DNA of 64,000 bases from Mortierella sp. BCC40632 (taxonomy: Eukaryota; Mortierellomycota; Mortierellomycetes; Mortierellales; Mortierellaceae): contig WAEK01000013.1 of assembly GCA_011634665.1 (NCBI GenBank), positions 480,501 through 544,500 on the forward strand, given 5' to 3'. A program made the position numbers and the translations under genes. Position 1 is the first letter of the stretch, and each line of letters opens with the position of its first letter. Under the pieces are notes generated by a model. The model was not told the DNA's origin. It saw only the letters and a program-made list of their open reading frames with translations, and ran no database searches. This document shows positions 34,442 through 47,167 of this stretch, piece after piece.

Positions 34442-36182
34442 CTTCTTCTCCTTCCCTCTCTCCCCCTCCCTTCCCTTCTCTTTCATGACTTGGTTAGTTG
34501 CTGCGGCCCCAAGAAACTACGCTCATCTGTTATCTCTCCTCTCAGATGCACAGCGGAGGTTGGAAGAGGAATAGGAAGTGACGAACGATTCATAATGGCA
34601 CTTTTTTTTTTTTTTTTTTTTTTTTTTGCTGAGGAATAGGATCGATATCCACTCGGATAGGTCAAAACAGCGCAGCAGCAAGTGCGGGATGGTGAAATAA
34701 AGAAAACACATGCACGGCAGCACACGCACGTCGGCATACGTATGCGGGTTGGAAAACAAAAAGAGGAAGCAGCCAGTGCCAAATGGGTTTAAGCTTCTTG
34801 TACCATCTCTAAAAATTGAAATCCTTGTCTGTAAAAAAAAAAAAAAAAAACGTTGTAAACCGGGAAAAGCCTTGGGTGCAGTAACAAGGATTTAGAGGAG
34901 ATCACTCCAGTTCATTCCTAGAGCGATTCTCCTTGCGGGATGATCACATAAGGGTCCATCGTCTCCCCTGCGACGTGGAGTAAAGGATCAAAGACCGAAA
35001 CGGTCACCCTGCTTGTCGTCATTCTTGACATATTTCCAACAGTCAATGAGCCAATCAGACTGTTATAGTCCCGACGTGCTTGTGGGAAAGAAGAATAGAA
35101 TAATTGCCCTGAACCGTTGATAGGAGGCCAGGGGAGCATTAAGATAACATTCATAACCGCTGACAAATGGGTAGAAGGAAACCCTCTTGAAGTTATAGCC
35201 ATTGAAGGAAAAGGGTGCATTACTAATTTGGAATGAGGCCATCTACCTAGAGCTTGACACGATTTCTCCGACCCTCCTTCCATATCCATGCAAAAGATCA
35301 ATTTCCGCACTTGTGGTAAATGAGAAGGAAAGGGGCAAAAGGGGGAAAAGGGGAGGGAGGGGGGTAACGAACAATGGCAAAGCGCCCCATACCCTCAAAC
35401 GGTGGTGGTGGTGAAGATCAGGGCGTTTTAGCTCTCCCTGGTACAGGACATCTTATTGAGATTGCACCGTTCGGTGGACACACAACTTCTCCCGTCTGCC
35501 CATCTGCGCACTATCGATTCCATGGATCAGACCAGGGCATAAGGTGGGTAGGGAGGACTCGAGTCTTATGATTTTGGGTACCTGGACGGTCAGGTATGAC
35601 AACATTGCGAAGGCAGAAAGGAGGGGAGCAAAAGATGAATAACAAAGGCGATCCAGGAGCAAGGCATCTGGTTGGACACGCTCGGCTGTAGTGTATTAAC
35701 TGTGGGACTGTTGACTAATCCATAGCAACTTATTGTGATCTAAGGTCAGGATGGCGTACGATTTAATACGTTCGGCGAATAATTGGCTGCACAAGCATAC
35801 ACACTCACAACCTCTATCCAGCTTGACCCATGGTGCTTTGGCTATGCCCCACTCCTGGTAAAGTACTAGGTGGATAAAGCTAGGGAGTGAGGGAAGGTAG
35901 AGGACTAAGCGACAGCCACTCCTTCGGATGGACCCGGTGAATGACTATTCTTTGAGGAGGACTTGCCCCAGCGAACAAGCAAGCGATCAAGCGAGCACGA
36001 CGAAGGTCTGAGAGGATCTTTTGGACGGGCTAGTGAGAACACGGCGAGATTGAAGCCCAGGTCTGCGCAAAAGAGTCGCTCCCTGAACCTTGTTTGCCAT
36101 TAGGCTTTTTGGATGCAGCTCTAACTACACTTCACAGCACGAAGAAACATTTTTGTGCGAGCGGCGGAAACACCAGGAAATC

Positions 36183-36190
36183 TATAAAAG
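36183..36190 (+). promoter_or_regulatory. TATA-like element of the MFS gene
   Basis: TATAAAAG, identical to the MET17 element, 418 bases upstream of the MFS ATG and followed by a CT-rich leader. Distance implies a long 5' UTR. Confidence 0.4.
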
Positions 36191-36607
36191 GTGGGGTATA
36201 TCCAGCACACTCCCACTCTCCTTCCCATCACGTTCAAACATCTTACCGCCTACGCCCTGTCTCTTGTGGCCTCTTTGTCTCCTTCTTCATTCTATTTCCT
36301 TGTTTATCCCCACTCTTTTCGTTTACTTTTACAAGCGCAGCCTCTGCCTCTCCCTCCTCTACTCTTTTGCTCGCTCTAGTGATTTATTCCGCACTTTATC
36401 TGTGTGTGATTTGGCCTGTCTATCTCCCTACAATCAATATATCTCTGCCTGGTCTACCAATACCCCTTGTCCACTTTAGTCTATATAGTAACTCTTGCAC
36501 GCGTCTATTTCATCCCTTCCGTGTAGTCTCGTCTTCCCCCTCCCCCATTAACCCCTTTCCCCTTTACTCTGCAGTCAGACGAGCAGGTAGATCTCTTATC
36601 TTCCACA

Positions 36608-38757
36608 ATGCCCGGTTCACTCACCGCAACCGTCGTCTCTGAGGAGACTGCTGCGGCCCAGCCAAGTACAAGCCATCCTGTCCATATCCATGAGGATGCT
36701 CCAATCAAGAAACTGTCATTGCTCGAACGTGCGCGGTCATACAAGGGTATCCTGCTCTTTGTTATCTCCATGGCAGCCATGCTCGATATCATCAATGTTG
36801 CTTCTATTACGATTGCCCTACCCTCAATCAGGCGAGATGTTGGTTATACCGATAATCAGCTCCAGTGGTGTGTCTCTGCTTATGCTTTAACTTATGCAGC
36901 CTTCCTCCTTATCGGTGGCCGTATGGTAAGTCCTGATTTCGTCCCACGACCATTCTGTCCGCAGCTTGCAATCCTACAGTCCTGTAATCCCACTGCAGCT
37001 GAATTTATTTAAACTCACGCGAACTGCGCTTCTCACCTCTCACTTCTCTCAATAGGGTGATCTGTTTGGCCACAAGAAGGTATTCCTGATAGGCACCACT
37101 TGGTTCGCAATTTGGGCTCTTGTCTGCGGATTTGCAAGAGATCCCATCTTTATGTCTGTCGCCCGCGCAATTGAAGGCGCAGGAGCTGGTTTCACGATGT
37201 AGGTTCTGCTGCTGCGCTTGCTCCTTGTTGCCACCAGCACTTTGGTTTTGACTATGAAATAACGCTCACACCTGACTGTTAATCATTCTCTCCACTTTCA
37301 TTTTCAGTCCTTCTGCCCTTGCTATCCTGACCACGACTTATCCACTGGGTCCTGAGCGCACTTTTGCACTATCCATGTTTGGTGGTGCTGCTATTACTGG
37401 GTAAGTAAAAAAAAAAAAAAAAAAAAGAAATCCATGACAGACTCTTGTAAACCCAACCTGTAGCACAAAACTGTATGCTAATACAATTTCTCCCGCTTTG
37501 TCCCGTTTCTCCCTTTCCTTGGATAGCCAAACCATCGGCGTTCTGCTTGGTGGAATCTTTGATGCAACTATCGGTTGGTCATGGATCTTCTATTTGACGG
37601 CCATCATTGCAGGTCTGCTTGCCGTTGCCGGTTATCTCATCATCCCATGGCACCAAGAATTCGAGCCAGTTGAAGACCGCCGCATTGATTATGGTGGTGC
37701 TGCCTCCTTCACGATCGGTATTGTTGCTGTGATTTACTACCTGACCGAGTCAGTGACCGCTGGCTGGGGTGTTGCCAAGACACTTGCTCCTTTTATCGTC
37801 GGCTTGGTTTCCTTGGCTGGGTTCATCTACCTTGAGGGCAAGATTCCATACGCAATCATGCCATACCACATCTGGAAGTCGCGCCGATTCGCGTCCACGA
37901 TTGGTATCATCATTTGTGTCACGGCCACGTACAACACAATGATCTTTTACACTTCCTTGACCTTCCAAGGTGTCCTCCACTACAATTCGTTGATCACGGC
38001 CTGCTGTTACATTATCCATGGTGTCGGACTATTCATCGGTTTGTACACGGTGACAAGGCTGTTCAAGTATGTTCGTACCAAGTTTATCATGATGATTGGA
38101 TGGCTCTTCATCATCGCCTCGGCTATTGTCTTTGCTCACATCAAAGAGGGTTCGACCTACTGGCAATATGCTTTCCCGGCCTTTATTATCAACTGCCTCG
38201 GTCTTTCTCCTACCTGGATGTGCTGCCAAGTTAATGCGGTCGCTGATGCTGAAGATGAGGACCAAGGTGTTGTTGGTGCTATCTTCAATGTTGGTATCCA
38301 AATGGGTGCACCTATTGGTTTGGCCATCTCGACCATCATTTCCGAGTCTTTCACGCCAGCCCATGTTCCTGGATCAGAGGGAGCAGCAGCAGCCCTGATG
38401 CAAGGCTACAGTGCTGCCTTCTATTCTTTTGCAGTGATGGGTGGTATCGGTCTTATCGTTGTCATTATCTTTGCTTCCAACCAAGATCCCGAAGAGTTTA
38501 TTGAGGAGGGTGCTGCAAGACCCAAGAAAGTTCAAGAGATCGAGGCAGGCATTGCATCTGCCTCTGTTGCTGCTGTTGCTGCTTCGGCCGAGACTGCCAA
38601 TGCTGGAGATAAGGAGGAGTATATTGAGGAGGGTAACGCCGAATTTGGTGAAGCTGCCGAGGTTGGCTTTTCAAAACGTCATGGTTCGGTCTCTTCGTCT
38701 TCTGCCTCGTCGCTGACGGTAGATTCCAATACTGAGAAGAAAGTCGAGTCCAAGTAA
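36608..38757 (+). CDS. MFS transporter, DHA2 (14-TM drug:H+ antiporter) family
   Basis: Predicted proton-coupled exporter in the plasma or vacuolar membrane. Exons: 36608-36925, 37056-37198, 37308-37400, 37527-38757; 1785 bases give 594 residues. Seen: a 45-residue cytosolic N-terminus, the first membrane helix at about 48-70, LQWCVSAYALTYAAFLLIGG, MFS motif A GDLFGHKKVFLIG after helix 2, ARAIEGAGAG, and motif C-like GAAITGQTIGVLLGGIF spanning the third intron. Further hydrophobic segments bring the total to about 14. The C-terminal 90 residues are hydrophilic and acidic (EEFIEEGAARPKK, EEYIEEGNAEFGE) with a Ser-rich end. Resembles fungal aminotriazole/boron-type DHA2 transporters; the cargo is unknown. 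Confidence 0.92.
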
Positions 38758-39340
38758 CAATCTTTCCGTAGATGGTAGTCAGGTCTCTAGTTGCATATCC
38801 TTCCCCTCACTCCACGCACATACTTTAGCACACAAACACACACGCACACACATACAAAGCAGATCATGTTAGAATTTTTAGTAGTAGTAGCACGCATCAT
38901 TAAAGAGATATCAAAGATAACTATGCTGGTGAAAAGATGAAAGAAAAAAGTGGGAAGTGACGAGAAGTCACGTGCATGGAAGTGTTCCATCATGGCCGCG
39001 CTCACCAGTGCATCCTTCTCAAGGCGATCTTGAAACCTCCGGCCAGCCCTCTTCATCTTTCAACGACCACGCGGGTGTCCAGCAGCCTCCTTTCCTCGCG
39101 CTCTACAATCTCGACCGGACCCATCTCCTCGCGCCGGGACAGGAGCGGCGGTGGTGCGCACAACAGGTGTTCGTACCTCAGACAAAAACCAAGGCGGCGC
39201 AGAGGATTGAGAGAGAAGGACAAAGTCAGTCAACAGCAACAGCAATAGCAGCGAAGACAGAGGGCGGACTTCATCGATTCCCTTTCTTTTCTTCTTTTTC
39301 TTCCTCTCTTCCTCTCTAAAACGACAATCTACATTTTACA

Positions 39341-39380
<40 letters not shown>

Positions 39381-39556
39381 TCTCTTCTTCTATCCATTGG
39401 CCAACCTCACAGGAGAAGATTCAGATTGGACCTTTTTTCTTTCATCTCCCTACCCAAGCGCCTCTTATTTTTCCTTTTCGCCTTATTGCGGACAAGTCTA
39501 CGCATTCAGAGTCGCATGACCGCCATCGGCGCCACCATTCAGGAAGCAAGAGTTCA
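38758..39556. other. Intergenic region between MFS and SPT7
   Basis: No gene supported. MFS 3' UTR with a CA-rich run near 38830-38855, then the SPT7 upstream region with a poly(T) run of about 37 bases (39343-39379) that ends about 180 bases before the ATG. Confidence 0.65.
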
Positions 39557-40918
39557 ATGAGTCTATTTTCGAGTAAACCTCTTGCAGATGGCGAGGATTC
39601 GGATCAGCCCTTCGAGGCACCTTCGCTACCGTCCTCGCCCATGTCTATATCCTTTCTCGATGCCGAGGTAGATTCGCAATCGATGGACATCTCGACCCCA
39701 ACAGACCTTCGACCCCATTCTCATCCAGCCATGACATCAACGACAACACCCGCTCGGACAGAGCGACAACAACAACTCTTGCAGATCTTGAACGATCCTT
39801 CATCCAACGGCCAGATTCGACTCACTTTTAATGTTGCCCATGAGATGAACTCGAGGAAACTCTGGCGGTTCTATCTGACTTTGGAAGAGCACGCGATCTT
39901 TGAGGCGGCCTTGACGAGTATCGAAGCATGGCAGAGTTTTATCTCTCTGGACGACTCTTTCAAGGCCCATCTCGAGAGTCTCAACCTTCACCAGCATTCT
40001 CGTAACATTCCACAGCCTCCACCAATGCTTCAAGAGCATCTGATGTTAGGTCAAGGCCAGGGCCAGGGCCAGGCACATGCACAGCCCTCAGGAACGGGTC
40101 AGACAAATCCATTTACAAGTTCAGCCTTGGATGTTTCTGTTACAGTGGGCTTGAACACCGAGGATGTGGATCAACATGTCTCTGTCGATGGCAATGTCAT
40201 TAAACAGGAAGAGTCGATGGACATTGAACTGCTTCACCCCGACCCTTCGTCCACGGTCAAGGTCAAGAAGGAAGATCACCTTTCGACTACCAACTCGCCT
40301 GCGGCCCTCACTCCGACGGTCTATACACCGAATGGACATTTAAGGTCGTTGCACACACCAACACCCACGCTCGATGGATCAGTCTCGCCTCGAAGGTCGG
40401 CCATCGATCTTCAAACATCTTCTCGAGCAGAGGATGGTGAAGGCACTGGCCATGTCGATGATGAGGACGACAGGGCCTCTTCTCGGGATGGTGGAGCCTC
40501 AGCATTGAATTCAGCCTCAATCCCGACAACTGCATTCCGGTCACGCGTCATGATCTTTGAGCAGTTATTGCCTACACTTTATCCAGGTCGACGGGGATGT
40601 TGCCATCCAGCAGTGGATGTAGTCGAGTTGGCCAAAAAGGATGTGCGACAGTATAGTCTTCAATCCAAGGGCGCATCTCTTTTGCCGACAAGTGGTACTC
40701 ATGGGCATGGTTCACGCGGGCGAAATGTTGAAGACGATGATTATGATGAAGAGCCCGAGGAGAGCCAGCATACCGGGGCGAGAAGTGACAACAAAGGAAA
40801 GAGATTTACTAAAGATGCAGCTGTGCTACCCACGACGGCTGAACCGCCAGTGCAACAGGGATCCAAAGGTATTTTGTACATTCGAGGCTTTTTTTGGTGC
40901 TCTTTGCGTGGGAACTGC

Positions 40919-40949
<31 letters not shown>

Positions 40950-43900
40950 TGTTCTTTTCCTGCTGCTGACAAACCATATTTTTTCTTCTGCGCAATTTAT
41001 TAGGACACGAGAGTGCTCCCCTGAGGTTACCAATCCACCACTTGTATTATACGTTGGAGTATGATGTGGATGCCATGATTGAGCAACAACAGCTCGATGA
41101 AGCAGATCAGTTGCAACAGGAACAGGAGCAGCAGCCAGGAACAGGGCTTGTCTCTGATAGTATGCTTTCTCAATTTGGTGTTGGAAACCTGAGCATGAAA
41201 TATCTCCTGGGCGCCATCGAGGCCAATCGCCCAGCAACAGGACTTTCAGATCGAGAGCTGAGGACACTGTTATCGGATGTACGACCGAATCGATCCAAAT
41301 GGGCCAACGAAGACAAAGTTGGACAGGAGGAGCTCTATGAAGGATGTGAACGCATATTGATCGAACTCCGCAACTACACTGAGCATTCGACACCGTTCTT
41401 GAACAAAGTTAACAAACGCGAGGCTCCGGATTACTTTCAAGTGATCAAGAACCCGATGGATCTTGGAACAGTAATGAAAAAGCTAAAGGCACTGGCATAC
41501 CAGAGCAAGGCTCAGTTTGCGAGTGACTTGTTCTTAATCTATTCCAACTGTCTGACCTACAACTCGGATCCTTCGAGTATTTACCGGAGACACGCCATTG
41601 CAATGAAAAAGCGAACGCAGCAATTGCTTGAGACGGTTCAGGATGTTGTTATCCGGGACCGGGCCGAGGTAGAGGCCGAACAAGAGGAGAGCGATGAAGA
41701 GACAGAGAGTCAAGCAGGTCGTGCCAACGAGTCTGCCAAAGGACTAGGACGTAAGGAGAAGTCATCCAAGACAGTTCATAAGGCCAACGGCGACGAGCCC
41801 TCCAAACACAATGGTCACGCGCCCCGTGGATCGGACACACCCAGGATCACAATGGATGTGGACACGATGGCGAACTCAACTCCAACCCGAGAAGCGAGTC
41901 GTGAACCCTCGACCATGGATTCCGCAGAAACACCATTGCTTTCGGGTGGATCCTTTGAGAAGCAGGGTGGACTTGGTAGGAGTGGGACACCGAATGGACT
42001 GGCACTCAACTCTCCTTCAAGGGGACATCACCATCACCAAAGGATGTCGAGAGCCTCTGTCCCTGTGGAGATTGATCTGGAACAGGAGGAGTTGGATATA
42101 GCAGCTGAGTTGAATGCTAACAAGGGAGACCTGCTCTTCCAAGAATGGAAGGAGAAGACCAAGAAGGAGCGTGCCAGAATTTGTTCTACGCGTGAGACTC
42201 AACAACAACTTCCATTTAAGGAGCGACAGGCATTGGAGCGCACTCCTTGGGAGATGAAAAAGTCGAGCTGCATTGAACTTGCTCATGACAATATCTTTGA
42301 TGCTGCTCTGGCACGAAAGGGACGGAGGAAAAAGAAGAGGCGGATTGGATTCCTTGCTTTAGGAGAAAAGAGTGATGGATCAGGTAATGCCCTAGACAAC
42401 AGCAGCAAGGATAACACTGTTGACAAGGACGACAATGATGACAACTATTACGAGGATGTGTATGGAGGGGATAGTTCTTCTTCTTCTGAAGAGGACGAAG
42501 AGGACTATGTACACGATCTGTTTGCGCCGTTGAGTGTGAAGAAGGAACGCCAGCAACGGTTACAACTAGAAAAGAAGAGAAAGTCGACGGGATTGTTTTT
42601 GCCAGAGTATGCGATCCGAGCAGGATTGCCCGAGGTCCCCGGAGGATCTGGTTGGGCAAATGCCCAGATCGGTGGACTGGACGATCCTGACATTGCGCGT
42701 CAGTTGTTTGACGAGGCCGAGATGACCGCGTGAGTTTTTTTTTTTTTTTTTACACTTTTTAAGGGAAGGCTGAAAGAGAAAAAAGACTTGAGGGAAAGGT
42801 AGCATTCACTGACGCTGTGCCAATATCTTTTTCTTGGGTCATTTGTTGCCTGTTGCTTCGTTAGTCTTGAAGAAAAACAGCCCTCTCTATCCTTATACCC
42901 TGCTGCACTAGCGGCACCCGGACAGTTATCGGCAGGCATTGACCGTAATGTTGAAGAGCTGCGAAAGATCCGACATTTATACTCAAAGATCTTTGCTGCA
43001 AAGTCCATAAATTCTGTAAGTGTATTTAAGAGATGCTGGGTACCACAGCGCCCGTTCTTTTCTTTTGGTGCATCCCCTCACTTGCTAATAATATATATTC
43101 ATGATTTCTATTTTTGCATGCGGAAAAAAAGGACTTCACGCAACTTGAAGAGCCGCCAGAGCCTGAGCCAGTACCGCCCCACGAAGGTCCGCTTCCTCCA
43201 TTAGTCATAACTCCCTCAACTAGTCGTGAGATACTCTCTAGGGTATCGTCAAGGCTTTTAGCACATGCAGGATTCCAAGGAGCTCAGGCATCTGCGCTGG
43301 CCGTGATGACTGATATCGCCGTTGAGTTTTTCATGAACATCGGACGCGCCCTGCGGGGATACAGCGACTTGTATAATAAGACCATGACCCCAGAAGTAGG
43401 TGTTTCCCCCCTCATCTTTCCTCCCCTTTTCTATCTCGAGGCATGCACTGAAACTGACAGTGAACCGTGCTCTTATTTGCGTTGCTCGTATACGTCTTTT
43501 TTTGTAGGAAATTCTGCTTCACACGCTCTATGAGAACGGAGTCAGCAGTGTTGGTGAGTTGGAAGGATACATCCGTGAGGATGTTGAACGATATGGCGTC
43601 AAACTCCAGGATCTCCATCGAAAACTAGAATCAAGCTACACAGAGACGATCAATGCGACCTTGAACGACGAGATGGTGGCCGATCCTGAGTTTGAGTACC
43701 AAGACAATGACGAAGCCTTTATGAGTGGTAACTTTGTTGGTGAAGGAGGAGCCGGTGCCGATGATTTAGGCGAAGACTTTTTCGGATTCCGGGAGATGGG
43801 ACTCGACCGAGAATATGGTCTCGGCTCCTTGACAATCCCGGCTCGTGTCTGGTATAGTGGTGGACTCGCCAACTCGGAGGGTTTCCGTGGAGGACCCAAG

Positions 43901-46505
43901 AGGCCTTTTATGCTCAAGGGCAAAGGAGATGCAGCCAAGGCCGAGGTACCATATCCACCTCCACCCCCATTTGTACCGTTGACCGACCCGACGGCAACAG
44001 TGGGATTGCTTCACAGCTTTTTCAAAAAGCGACTGGAGGACCTAGGATCCTTACAGGAAGATGAGTTTATGCCCGTATCACGGAGGGCGGCCATGAGACC
44101 GAAAGTCCCGCCGACGGGCAAAATTCTGAGTTCGATGAAGAAACGGGCCAACAAATTGGCAGAAATGACGGCGCTAGCCGAGGCCAAGAAGAGGAAACGA
44201 AAGAAAGAAAAAGATGCCCAGGAGGCAGAGCGGGCAGAGCGAAAGAAGCAAAAGCAAGATGCCAGGGATAAGAAGCAGCTTGAGAAACTTGAAAAGAGAA
44301 AGTTGAAAGAAGATGCCAAGGTGAATAAGGATAAACAGCCCAAGGTCACCAAGAAGGTAAGAAAAATGGAGATCTTATTAATATTTATTTTCCCTTCCTA
44401 TTATGTTCAACTCACTTATGAGATTTCTCCTTTCCTAGACAAAGAAGGGCGCAGATGGGACGACGCAGGAGGTTGATGATGATGAGAGTGATGTGGATTC
44501 CAAGTCTGGACGTCCAAGTCAAACTCCGGATCCGATGCCACCCCCAGCAACAGTCCCCATGGCCAAGACAGCAAGTTCCGGTCCGAGCGTACCAGCCGCC
44601 TCAGCTGCTCCCCCAGCTCCTACTCCTACTCCCGCTGCAGCACCACCTCCTTCCACTACAAAGAAAGCAAAAAAGTCCAGACCTGCAGCCAAGGGAGCGA
44701 CAGGTAGTGCCGCTGCAGCCGTATCAGCCCCTGGTTCATCGTCAGCTACAGCAGCCTCGGCATCTATGTTTGTGGCACCGCCTACTTCTATGTTGAGTTC
44801 CTCCTTGGATCCAGCTGATGTCGATGATATTGAAGAAGAAGTCATGGAGAGTGGAGGCGGCGGAGGCAATGCTCGTATGTTGCCTCCTAAGCCAGGAGCA
44901 GGTTCTCACAAGGCTGATTCACAATTGTCTTCGACAACAGCACGTCCTGTCTCTGGAGGAAAGACAGTACCAGGAGGTTCGTCCGCGTCTACATCCACGT
45001 CCTCCTCCTCAGGATCTGCGTCCAAGGGAGGGGCACCAGGCAAGACTTTGCCGACTTTACCCCCAACGACTACTCCAAAGTCCAAGTCCAAGAGCAAAGA
45101 GAGTAAGGAGAAAGAAAAGGAAAAGGAAAAGGAAAAAGAAAAAGAAAAGGAAAAAGAAAAAGAAAAAGAAAAAGAAAAGGAGGATAAGAAGGATCGAGCA
45201 AAAGAAAAGGATGAAAAGAAGGACAAGGAGAAATCCAAAGACAAGGACAAGGACAAAGACAAGGACAAGGATAAGGACAAGGAGCGGTTCAGTGGATTCA
45301 AGGATCCTCTCCTAGAGCATGACAAGGAACGCGACTCGACTACAAGCAAGGCCCATCGTGAATCCAAGTCAAAGAGCAAGGATAAAGACAAGGCCAAGGA
45401 TCGTGATCGTGACCGTGACAGTAGCAAGGAGCGTGGAGATCGTGGAAGTAGCGAGCGCGATCGTGAACGCGACCGAGATCGTGACGGCAGTCGGGATGAT
45501 CGCGATCGTAACGAACGAGTGGACCGAGACCGAAGTGACCGAAGTGACCGTGACCGGGGCGAACGTGACCGTGACCGGAATAGCAGTGGAGGAGGGAGTG
45601 GTGGCAACGGCGGTAGTAATAATGGACGCGACCGAGATCGGGACCGGAGTGACCGCGACCGCGACCGCGACCGGGACAGAGACCGGGATCGAAGCGACCG
45701 TTCTGACCGCGACCGGGACCGGGACCGCAGCGATCGAGGGGACCGGGACCGAAGTGATCGTGGTGACCGGGATCGAGACAGGAGCGATCGAGGCGACCGC
45801 GATCGGGATCGGGATCGAGACCGAAGTGAACGAGGCGAACGCGACCGGGACCGGGACCGTGATCGTGATCGCGACCGAGATCGTGATCGAGATCGAGACC
45901 GAGGCGACCGCGACCGGGGAGACCGCGACCGCGACCGAGGAGACCGCGACCGGGACTCGTACCGAGATCGAGGAGATCGTGACCGAGACCGCAGTGATCG
46001 CGACCGGGACCGCGACCGGGACCGAGATCGGAGTGACCGCCACGACCGAGATCGAAGTGACCGCGGAGACCGAGGAGACCGAGGAGACCGAGGGGACCGT
46101 GGTGATCGAGGCGACCGCGATCGTGATCGAGACCGGGATAGGGACCGTGGCGACCGGGACCGGGACCGAGATGGAGGAGGATCACTCTCCAACAACAGTA
46201 GCAGCGGAAGCCTCGGCAGCGGGCATCATAAGAGTGGAAGCAGTGGAGGGTCAGGAGGTAGCAAGGAGCGGGACAAGTACTCGGGAAGTAAAGACAAGGA
46301 CTCTGGACCGGGTATGTTGTCGTCGAGTTCAGGCACTGCAGCTGGGGGCGGAGCAGGAACCGGCGCAGGGGGTGTACAGATGACGCCTAAGAAAAAGAAA
46401 AAGGTACCCGGGTCCACGGAAGGTATTGGAGGAGGAGGTTCTTCGCCTGGGCCCTCGCCCAAGAAGAAAAAGTCGACCAGTCTGGCAGCTCTTGGAGATG
46501 ATTAG
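39557..46505 (+). CDS. SPT7: SAGA complex subunit Spt7 with a long charged-repeat C-terminus
   Basis: Scaffold subunit of the SAGA histone acetyltransferase coactivator, acting in the nucleus. Exons: 39557-40868, 41004-42729, 42865-43015, 43132-43395, 43508-44356, 44439-46505; 6369 bases, 2122 residues, constant phase. Seen: the Spt7 N-terminal block with RKLWRFYLTLEEHAIFEAAL; a bromodomain at about 555-650 (TPFLNKVNKREAPDYFQVIK, NPMDLGTVMKKLKAL, IYSNCLTYNSD); FLPEYAIRAGLPEVPGGSG; and a histone fold at about 1094-1180 (EILSRVSSRLLAHAGFQGAQ, EILLHTLYENGVSSVGELE) that pairs with Taf10 in yeast. A KR-rich coiled segment follows. From about residue 1655 to 2010 the chain is KE, KD and then RD/RS repeats. 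Yeast Spt7 is about 1330 residues; the excess is mostly this tail. The unspliced frame of the final exon is clean, so the tail belongs to the same model. Confidence 0.93.
45104..46170. repeat. Coding minisatellite-like tract (KE, KD, RD repeats) in SPT7
   Basis: GARAAR-type (Lys-Glu) units at 45104-45180, AAGGAC (Lys-Asp) units at about 45238-45283 and CGNGAY (Arg-Asp) units from about 45400 to 46170, with Ser and Gly punctuation. Because every unit avoids TAA, TAG and TGA in most phases, several frames on both strands are open. Confidence 0.9.
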
Positions 46506-46639
46506 GCAAGACAAGGCGCAATTTTTTTTTTTCTTTCTTAAAAAAAAAAAAAAAAAAAGAAAAGAAAAAAGAAAAAAAAGTAGAAGAAAAGATGCAGCAT
46601 GATGGAGCTGTGATGACATGGTGGAAGATAGAGCAAATC

Positions 46640-46673
<34 letters not shown>

Positions 46674-46702
46674 AAGTAAGAAAGAAAAAAAAGTGTATTG
46701 CA

Positions 46703-46790
46703 CACACTCACACAGAATGACACACACGCACACGCACACACACACACTCACACACTCACACACACTCACACACACGCAGACAGACAGACA
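46703..46790. repeat. CA-rich microsatellite
   Basis: ACAC runs interrupted by CTCACA and CGCA variants, ending in (CAGA)3; downstream of SPT7. Confidence 0.85.
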
Positions 46791-47125
46791 CTTAACACTG
46801 ATCAAGGTTTTTTAGCATTTCTTTTAATCCTATCCCTTTTTTTACATTATTCTGGTTGTATCCCAATTCTCGGCATGGTGAAATCTACAGTTTGCTTTGC
46901 CTTTCGCTTCTGGTTTATGGTAGAAATTTTATTGGTGCACGCGTTTCTTTTGGTCAAGGGAGAGGGAGATGGAAGAGATGGCGCAAAGGCAGGCGCAGAG
47001 GTTTGGCTGAGGGAACAAGATGAGGAAGGAGAGGGATGGAAAAGAAGGAAAGCAGACAAGGAAGCAAAGAAGCAAAGAATCATGGAAGCAAGGAAGAAAC
47101 AAAAGGATTGGAGAGAAAGAGAGAA

Positions 47126-47167
<42 letters not shown>

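Larger units (their letters stand above)
32870..36607. other. Intergenic region before the MFS gene
   Basis: No gene supported in 3.7 kb. Contains (AG)n 33573-33610, poly(A) near 33685-33706, a long (CT)n at 34371-34436, poly(T) 34602-34627 and poly(A) 34833-34850. The longest ORF with normal composition is a 130-codon minus-strand frame at 34918-35310 with no recognised motif. The MFS promoter occupies the right end. Confidence 0.6.

Noticed and set aside
34918..35310. 130-codon minus-strand ORF
   Set aside because: Normal composition but no motif, no splice signals and no link to a neighbour; plausible by chance.
44906..46195. 429-codon antisense ORF encoding an Arg-Ser/Ser-Pro repeat
   Set aside because: It is the complement of the SPT7 RD repeats, which lack stops in most frames; the SPT7 frame has continuous phase with conserved domains.
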